Below, one piece after another: positions 59,561-64,000 of a DNA stretch of 64,000 bases (its first letter is position 1; each line of letters opens with the position of its first letter). The position numbers and the translations under genes are program-made. The notes beneath the pieces were generated by a model. The model worked only from the letters and a program-made list of their open reading frames with translations. It searched no databases and was not told the DNA's origin. The stretch is from CAIOGI01 sp964561875 (GTDB lineage Bacteria; Patescibacteriota; Minisyncoccia; Phycocordibacterales; PALSA-1337): assembly GCA_964561875.1 (NCBI GenBank), contig CAZLQL010000001.1:1-64000 (forward strand), written 5' to 3'.

Positions 59561-59989
59561 ATGAATGAAAATCAACAACCTCAAACACCCGAAAAGTCAG
59601 TAATAAAAGATAAAAAAATCTCATATGATGACTTTGCAAAGGTAGAGATAAAAGCAGGGAAGATATTGTCTGCTGAAAAAATACCTGATACAGATAAACT
59701 TCTAAAATTGTCTGTAGATTTTGGTGAAATGAGTGAAGTTGTAAATGTCGAGGATGGAAAGACATCTTTGGTTTCAAAACCACGCCAAATAGTTTCTGGT
59801 ATATCTATGTATTTTCCTGATACAACTGTTTTGATAGGGAAATTATGTATGTTTGTTACAAATCTAGAGCCAAGAATGATAAAAGGTCATGAAAGTAATG
59901 GTATGCTTTTTGCTTTATCTACAGACGATGGTAAGTTTTCTTTGCTTGAACCAAATCAAACCATACCAGCAGGAACTAAAGCAAAATAA
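59561..59989 (+). CDS. tRNA-binding OB-fold protein (MetRS C-terminal/Trbp111-like)
   Basis: A 142-residue protein of the EMAPII/Trbp111 tRNA-binding family. Key segments are FAKVEIKAGKILSAEKIPDTDKLLKL, RQIVSGI, NLEPRMIKGHESNGMLFA and a closing ASP/GLU-rich strand. It is either a free-standing structure-specific tRNA-binding protein or a separate MetRS beta-like subunit. The first 22 residues are a polar tail. TATAAT (59549-59554) ends 6 nt before the ATG. Confidence 0.88.
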   Translation: MNENQQPQTPEKSVIKDKKISYDDFAKVEIKAGKILSAEKIPDTDKLLKLSVDFGEMSEVVNVEDGKTSLVSKPRQIVSGISMYFPDTTVLIGKLCMFVTNLEPRMIKGHESNGMLFALSTDDGKFSLLEPNQTIPAGTKAK

Positions 59990-59999
59990 TTTAAATTAA

Positions 60000-60623
60000 A
60001 TGAGTATACAAGACATATTGGATCCACAAAAGTTAATAACAATATTTGGTCTTATTGGTGTTATAGTTGTGATATTTGCTGAATCAGGATTATTTTTTGG
60101 TTTCTTTTTACCAGGGGATTCTCTACTTTTCACTGCAGGACTATTGTCATCACAGGGAATACTACCTTTTTGGATTCTGATCGTGGGAGTATTTTTTGCT
60201 GCAGTACTTGGGGATAACGTGGGGTATTGGTTTGGTAAAAAGATTGGCCCAGCACTATTTGTAAAAGAAGATTCTCTTTTTTTTAAAAGAAAGTATATTG
60301 CTCAAGCGCAACACTTTTATGAAAAATACGGTAAAAAAACAATAATACTTTCAAGGTTTATTCCTATAGTTAGAACTTTTGCACCTATAGTAGCTGGTAT
60401 AGGGAATATGAACTATAGAGTTTTCTTTATTTACAATATAATCGGAGGATTTTTATGGTCTGTAGGGCTTACAGTACTAGGTTATGTACTTGGTAATACT
60501 GTTCCCGGTATAGATAAGTATTTGTTACCTATAATACTTTTTATTATATTTGTATCTTTTCTACCACCTATATATCAAGTACTAAAATCGTATTTAGAAA
60601 AAAACAAAAATATAGTACAATAG
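60000..60623 (+). CDS. DedA-family membrane protein
   Basis: A 207-residue integral membrane protein of the DedA/SNARE-associated family, now linked to polyprenyl-phosphate lipid recycling. Signature pieces are ESGLFFGFFLPGDSLLFTAG, VLGDNVGYWFGKKIG, YGKKTIILSRFIPIVRTFAP and VAGIGNMNYRVFFIYN. About five TMs. It starts 10 nt after the tRNA-binding gene; pilM follows 16 nt after it. Confidence 0.9.
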   Translation: MSIQDILDPQKLITIFGLIGVIVVIFAESGLFFGFFLPGDSLLFTAGLLSSQGILPFWILIVGVFFAAVLGDNVGYWFGKKIGPALFVKEDSLFFKRKYIAQAQHFYEKYGKKTIILSRFIPIVRTFAPIVAGIGNMNYRVFFIYNIIGGFLWSVGLTVLGYVLGNTVPGIDKYLLPIILFIIFVSFLPPIYQVLKSYLEKNKNIVQ

Positions 60624-60639
60624 TAGGAAAGTACTATAT

Positions 60640-61587
60640 ATGTTTACTAGGACATTTTTTAAATTATTTCCACCTCCGCATTATCTGAATATTCCATATT
60701 CTGGACTTGATATTTCTGAAGACGCTATAAGAGCAGTAGATTTTGGACAAAACTCAAAAAGTTTCTTTGTGAGAAACTTTGGTGTAGAACCACTAGCAAA
60801 AGGGGTTATAGAGTCAGGTCAGATAAAGGATGAAAAAGCTTTGATTCAAGGAATAAAGAATTTGAAAGATAGATTGAAACTATCGGTGGTGAGAGCCTCG
60901 CTACCAGAAGAGAGAATGTATCTATTTAAACTGGAAGTTCCAACTACTGATGAAAATGAAATTAGACAACTTATAGAGTTTAAATTGGAAGAGAATGTTC
61001 CACTTTCACCTAGTGAAGCACTTTTTTTCTTTGATCTAATTCCAAATATTACAAAAGTAAAACAAAGATATGCTAGTGTTTCTGTTGCTCCACAAGAATT
61101 GGTAAGTGGCTATCTGAATGCGATAAAAAGTGCTGGATTGTCTGTAATATCTTTTGATATTCAACCAAAAGCAATTGCAAGATCTGTAGTACAGATCGGT
61201 TCTCTGGATACAGAGATGATAGTACATATCATGAATAGAAAAACTGGAGTATATATAGTAACTGGGGGTGTGTTGTGTTTTACATCTACTATATCTTGGG
61301 GTAGTGAAAATATAGACAATACTGCAGACATAAAGAAAGAATTGGGAAGGGTATATGAATACTGGAAAGATCACGGTCAATCTACTATAGGTAGAATAGT
61401 AGTATCAGGTAAAACTGCTGTTAAAGATGGTCTATTATCATCAATAACACCAAATCCTTCTATACCTATAGAGGTGGCAAAAGTCTGGAGAAATGCTTTT
61501 TCTGTTGACAACTATATACCACCTATTTCTTATGAAGATTCACTAGATTATTCTGTGGCTATAGGACTTTCATTACCAATACAATGA
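60640..61587 (+). CDS. pilM: Type IV pilus assembly protein PilM
   Basis: A 315-residue actin-like ATPase of the pilus alignment complex. SGLDISEDAIRAVDFG is the phosphate-1 region near residue 19, followed by EERMYLFKLEVP, QLIEFKLEENVPLSP and SFDIQPKAIARSV. It anchors PilN at the cytoplasmic side. First gene of pilM-pilN-pilO, overlapping pilN by 4 nt (ATGA). Confidence 0.9.
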   Translation: MFTRTFFKLFPPPHYLNIPYSGLDISEDAIRAVDFGQNSKSFFVRNFGVEPLAKGVIESGQIKDEKALIQGIKNLKDRLKLSVVRASLPEERMYLFKLEVPTTDENEIRQLIEFKLEENVPLSPSEALFFFDLIPNITKVKQRYASVSVAPQELVSGYLNAIKSAGLSVISFDIQPKAIARSVVQIGSLDTEMIVHIMNRKTGVYIVTGGVLCFTSTISWGSENIDNTADIKKELGRVYEYWKDHGQSTIGRIVVSGKTAVKDGLLSSITPNPSIPIEVAKVWRNAFSVDNYIPPISYEDSLDYSVAIGLSLPIQ

Positions 61588-62135
61588 TACATTACACACT
61601 ATTACCAGAAGGTGAAATAAGATTGTTAAGAAAAGAATATAGATTCAGACTTTTTGTTGTAGCACTATTTTTTATATCAATATCTATTGCAATAGGGGTA
61701 ACATCACTTATTCCATCATATGTAATTTCAAAAACAGAACAAAATAGAATACTACAAGAAGTAAATGATATGAAAAAGGAAAGGGAGGCAAATGGTATAA
61801 ATCAGATCGATAAAGATTTTTCCAAGACACAGTCTATAATAAATAGAATGGCAGATATGGGAAATCCAACACCTTTTTCTAGTTCTATAGAAAGAATAGG
61901 TGCATATAGAGTAAGTGGTATATCTATACATTCTTTCGATATGGGCTATTCATTGAACAACTCTACTACAACAGATGTGGTTATTCAGGGTAAGGCTTTA
62001 TCTAGAGAAGCCCTCGTTTCATTTAAAAAGAAATTGGAATCAGATGCTAGTTTTAAAAATATAAATTTACCAGTATCAGATCTAGCTAAGAGTAAAAATA
62101 TAGAGTTTAGTCTAAGAATGAATATAATAAAATGA
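61584..62135 (+). CDS. pilN: PilN-like pilus alignment protein
   Basis: A 183-residue bitopic protein. A short cytoplasmic N-terminus (MIHYTLLPEGEIRLLRKEYR) has a divergent form of the INLLP-type PilM-binding motif. One TM follows (residues 25-50), then a coiled coil and a periplasmic ferredoxin-like domain (SGISIHSFDMGYS). Overlaps pilM and pilO by 4 nt each. Called by position and topology as much as sequence. Confidence 0.78.
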   Translation: MIHYTLLPEGEIRLLRKEYRFRLFVVALFFISISIAIGVTSLIPSYVISKTEQNRILQEVNDMKKEREANGINQIDKDFSKTQSIINRMADMGNPTPFSSSIERIGAYRVSGISIHSFDMGYSLNNSTTTDVVIQGKALSREALVSFKKKLESDASFKNINLPVSDLAKSKNIEFSLRMNIIK

Positions 62136-62683
62136 AAATAGGACACAAACATTATGTACTTATAGTTATCGCTTTACTTACTTTTATAGTATCTGGTTTT
62201 AGCTATTACATTTTATATAGAAATATTAGTATTCAATATGATTCTACAAGGAAAGCATTTGCAGAATTGATCCATCAAAAGGATATAAAAAATAATGAAG
62301 AAAAACTTTCTGATTTATACAATAAATCAGAAAAAGATAGAGGTAGAATATCAAATCTAGTTATTTCTCAAGATCAGATAGTAAATTTTATAGAATATAT
62401 AGAAAAGATAGGAGATAATACTGGAGTAAGTATATCAATATCAGATATAAGTTCAGAAAATATAAAAGATAAAGGTGGTGATATGTTGCGTGCAAGAGTT
62501 ACAGCAAATGGTACTTGGGCTTCAATAATGAAAACACTGATTGGTATTGAAAATATGCCATATGCTGTTCTCATAAATGATTTGAGAATAAGTACTGGTG
62601 GAGGAGAGGTTTCCGTACCAACAAAATCTAGTACAAATAGATGGTCGATAAGCTTAACCATAAGAGTTTTGGCAAATAAATAA
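62132..62683 (+). CDS. pilO: PilO-like pilus alignment protein
   Basis: A 183-residue bitopic protein: one TM (YVLIVIALLTFIVSGFSYYI), a coiled coil (about 30-70) and a C-terminal domain with VNFIEYIEKIGDNTGVSISI and TWASIMKTLIGIENMPYAVL, typical of PilO. It would pair with PilN in the periplasm. Translationally coupled to pilN. Confidence 0.78.
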   Translation: MKIGHKHYVLIVIALLTFIVSGFSYYILYRNISIQYDSTRKAFAELIHQKDIKNNEEKLSDLYNKSEKDRGRISNLVISQDQIVNFIEYIEKIGDNTGVSISISDISSENIKDKGGDMLRARVTANGTWASIMKTLIGIENMPYAVLINDLRISTGGGEVSVPTKSSTNRWSISLTIRVLANK

Positions 62684-62684
62684 T

Positions 62685-63002
62685 ATGAATACAAAAGAAA
62701 TACATTTACCAAATTTTGGTATAAAGAAATCTATAAGAGAAATAAGTAGAAATGCTAGAGTGGATTGGGTTATTATTTGTCTCATTAGCATAATCACGAT
62801 AGTGGTACTTGTAACTATTGCTGTACATATATATTTTGATATGACAGCAGGTGAATTTGCCGAACATAATATGAATATGTCATCAGAGAAAACGCTAAAC
62901 TTGGATGATTTTTCTAGTGTAGTTAAAACATTAAATGATAGGGAAGAATCTGTATTGAGAGTTAGATCTTCCTACAACGGTTTGCGAGATCCGTCTATAT
63001 AG
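62685..63002 (+). CDS. Single-TM protein of the pilus operon
   Basis: A 105-residue protein with a cytoplasmic N-terminus, one TM (VIICLISIITIVVLVTIAVHIYF, about 29-51) and a short extracellular tail. Starts 1 nt after the pilO stop, so it belongs to the same operon. Its place and size suggest a PilP-like or accessory role, but there is no sequence signature. Confidence 0.6.
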   Translation: MNTKEIHLPNFGIKKSIREISRNARVDWVIICLISIITIVVLVTIAVHIYFDMTAGEFAEHNMNMSSEKTLNLDDFSSVVKTLNDREESVLRVRSSYNGLRDPSI

Positions 63003-63033
63003 GTTATATTCTATCTGTTAGATATATGTATAT

Positions 63034-63108
63034 GCCTTCGTAGTTCAATGGATAGAACAGAGCTCTTCTAAGGCTTTGATGTAGGTTCGATTCCTACCGA
63101 AGGCACCA
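63034..63108 (+). tRNA. tRNA-Arg (anticodon TCT), CCA encoded
   Basis: Acceptor GCCTTCG pairs with CGAAGGC. Anticodon loop CTTCTAA gives TCT (decoding AGA, a preferred Arg codon in this window). T arm TAGG-TTCGATT-CCTA type. Discriminator A and CCA (63106-63108) are encoded. Confidence 0.94.
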
Positions 63109-63117
63109 AAACAAAAA

Positions 63118-63141
63118 GCACCAGTATAGCTGGTGTTTTTT
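63118..63141 (+). terminator. Intrinsic terminator after tRNA-Arg(TCT)
   Basis: CACCAG-TATAG-CTGGTG, then T6. Confidence 0.85.
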
Positions 63142-63214
63142 GTATTATTATAAAATATCTATGCTTGTATATATCAATATCTTAAGTTAATATCAAAAAA
63201 GAATTAGGGAGTAT

Positions 63215-63289
63215 ATGAATATGATCATGTGCTCAAAAGAGGAAAAACTGTATGAGACAAAGTCATGGCAGGGTAGTGCCAGTGTATAA
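63215..63289 (+). CDS. Possible 24-residue leader peptide
   Basis: ATG behind TTAGGGA. Encodes MNMIMCSKEEKLYETKSWQG plus 4 residues. It overlaps the next small ORF by 38 nt in another frame, an arrangement of a leader peptide or coupled small genes. Confidence 0.3.
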   Translation: MNMIMCSKEEKLYETKSWQGSASV

Positions 63290-63365
63290 ACTGATCGGTC
63301 TAGTGATAGGATTTATACTTAGTGTTATTCTGTATTATTTACATAAATCTGGTTTAATCTTTTAA
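63252..63365 (+). CDS. Possible 37-residue single-TM peptide
   Basis: ATG behind AGAGGA (7-nt spacing). Residues 12-30 (YKLIGLVIGFILSVILYYL) are a clear TM and the N-terminus is basic. The size and shape are those of small membrane regulators or type I toxins. Confidence 0.45.
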   Translation: MRQSHGRVVPVYKLIGLVIGFILSVILYYLHKSGLIF

Positions 63366-63422
63366 TATTTATTGAGGATATTGTGATTTTATGCTAATTT
63401 AATACTAGAAAAAGGCTATATC

Positions 63423-63650
63423 ATGAATGTAAATAAAGAACTTTCCAAAAGAGTTGTTTTATCTCGTTACGGTCAAGAAACGGCAGATGTGTATGCTGGT
63501 TTGGTAAGTGAGGAGCCGGAGGTTATCCCGATGAGCACCGTGCTTTCCAAATTTGATCAAGCTCGCAGGGTAGTTCAATTTAGAAAACCACTACCATCAC
63601 CCACTATCGTACCATTCACTTCACGACTCGTTGACACAACTTTTCAGTAG
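63423..63650 (+). CDS. Small unknown soluble protein
   Basis: A 75-residue protein beginning MNVNKELSKRVVLSRYGQET, not recognised; no TM. AAAAAGG lies about 8 nt before the ATG. Codon use (CGT, GTT, CCG) is of the GC-richer class. After the stop there is a tandem GCATCAGTTG direct repeat and then a strong terminator. Confidence 0.55.
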   Translation: MNVNKELSKRVVLSRYGQETADVYAGLVSEEPEVIPMSTVLSKFDQARRVVQFRKPLPSPTIVPFTSRLVDTTFQ

Positions 63651-63715
63651 TAGACAATGCATCAGTTGGCATCAGTTGATGCGTTAAATGAAGTTAAAAG
63701 ATGAAACATGTTTCA

Positions 63716-63747
63716 AAAAGACCTTGTGTTCGCACAAGGCTTTTTAA
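63716..63747 (+). terminator. Intrinsic terminator after the 63423 gene
   Basis: CCTTGTG-TTCG-CACAAGG within A5/T5 flanks. Confidence 0.88.
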
Positions 63748-63750
63748 ATA

Positions 63751-63920
63751 AAAAAACTTATCACGATGTGATGCGTGATAAGCCTACCAATTTCTTGGTA
63801 TTGCACATTACTAGTGATGTTCGAGCGGGTTTTTTTACCCTCCATTCCCAGCCTTACTTGGCGGTTCCTAGGGATGGCTAGATTTCAGTATGAGTCTAAT
63901 CCTCCAGCCAATCACAATCC
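63751..63920 (-). ncRNA. Candidate structured small RNA, minus strand
   Basis: Read on the minus strand this is another chain of hairpins. It has CCAT/ATGG arms enclosing GCC/GGC, GGGT-AAAAAA-ACCC (63840-63827), ACAT/ATGT, TACCAA-GAAA-TTGGTA (63800-63785, GNRA loop), and a 9-bp terminator CTTATCACG/CGTGATAAG (63782-63757) with a T run. TATAAA (63932-63927) could be its -10. It has no ORF worth calling. Not recognised as a known class. Confidence 0.5.
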
Positions 63921-64000
63921 ATATAATTTATATCATAAAAATTTAATTATTTTAAATTATCTTGAATTTTAACTATATTTAGTGTATAAATTAGACACGC

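Noticed and set aside
1..64000. CRISPR array, rRNA, insertion sequence or prophage
   Set aside because: No regularly spaced repeats, rRNA sequence, transposase or phage structural gene was found by reading.

Overview
The window is AT-rich and gene-dense and reads like a chromosome segment of a Candidate Phyla Radiation (Patescibacteria) bacterium, most likely of the Parcubacteria group. This is inferred from gene content and style: a shortened RF2, a DNA polymerase I without a recognisable 3'-5' exonuclease domain, split type IV pilus loci (pilB at the left end, pilM-N-O at the right end), many small membrane proteins, very short intergenic gaps and heavy use of AUA and AGA codons. RF2 is present, so UGA is presumably a stop codon.

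Layout. 1-2300: pilB on the minus strand, then tRNA-Thr. 2300-7915: a candidate structured RNA, then prfB-ftsE-ftsX-pyrG and a GNAT acetyltransferase. The 100-N gap inside ftsX is an assembly artefact, because its two flanks share 55 identical bases. 7920-12000: a second candidate structured RNA, tRNA-Gln, and an AT-rich island with unknown genes, a HEPN-like protein, a PD-(D/E)XK nuclease and a cytosine-5 methyltransferase (a likely restriction-modification pair). 12000-18650: a GC-richer pair of unknown genes, a secreted PKD-like protein, a frameshifted methyltransferase and several small conserved families. 18800-32100: gltX, a flavoprotein, an ABC-F ATPase, two unknown genes with identical terminators, a heterodimeric ABC exporter and an OPRT-like protein. 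32200-38500: a histidine kinase and double-receiver regulator next to a MacA/MacB-like efflux operon. 38590-39070: a lipoprotein gene packed with hairpins. 39140-44650: tsaE-polA-holA-trpS-folD. 44700-55200: another ABC exporter, a methyltransferase, tRNA-Lys, a TrmH-family methylase, mutM, a peptidoglycan amidase, a Mur ligase, ruvA, rpsT, a P-domain secreted protein, an HD hydrolase and tRNA-Arg. 55200-64000: small membrane proteins between a 45-bp repeat, a NUDIX hydrolase, tRNA-Ser, an HNH nuclease, ruvX, a tRNA-binding protein, DedA, pilMNO, tRNA-Arg(TCT) and small ORFs.

Two gene styles coexist. Most core genes have no Shine-Dalgarno sequence; in 16 of them a -10-like hexamer ends exactly 6 nt before the ATG, which predicts leaderless mRNAs. 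In three places the start codon lies 1-3 nt after a tRNA 3' end. The other class is GC-richer and consists of mostly single genes of unknown function, several with a recognisable -35/-10 promoter, hairpin leader or strong Shine-Dalgarno, and most with their own intrinsic terminator. These look like later acquisitions or a separately regulated set.

The strongest candidates for something undescribed are the ten consecutive inverted repeats in the lipoprotein gene at 38595-39023, four compact structured RNAs (75-330, 2326-2545, 7925-8071, 63751-63920), and the tRNA-abutting starts. No CRISPR array, insertion sequence or rRNA was seen. All functional calls rest on reading motifs by eye; no database search was run.
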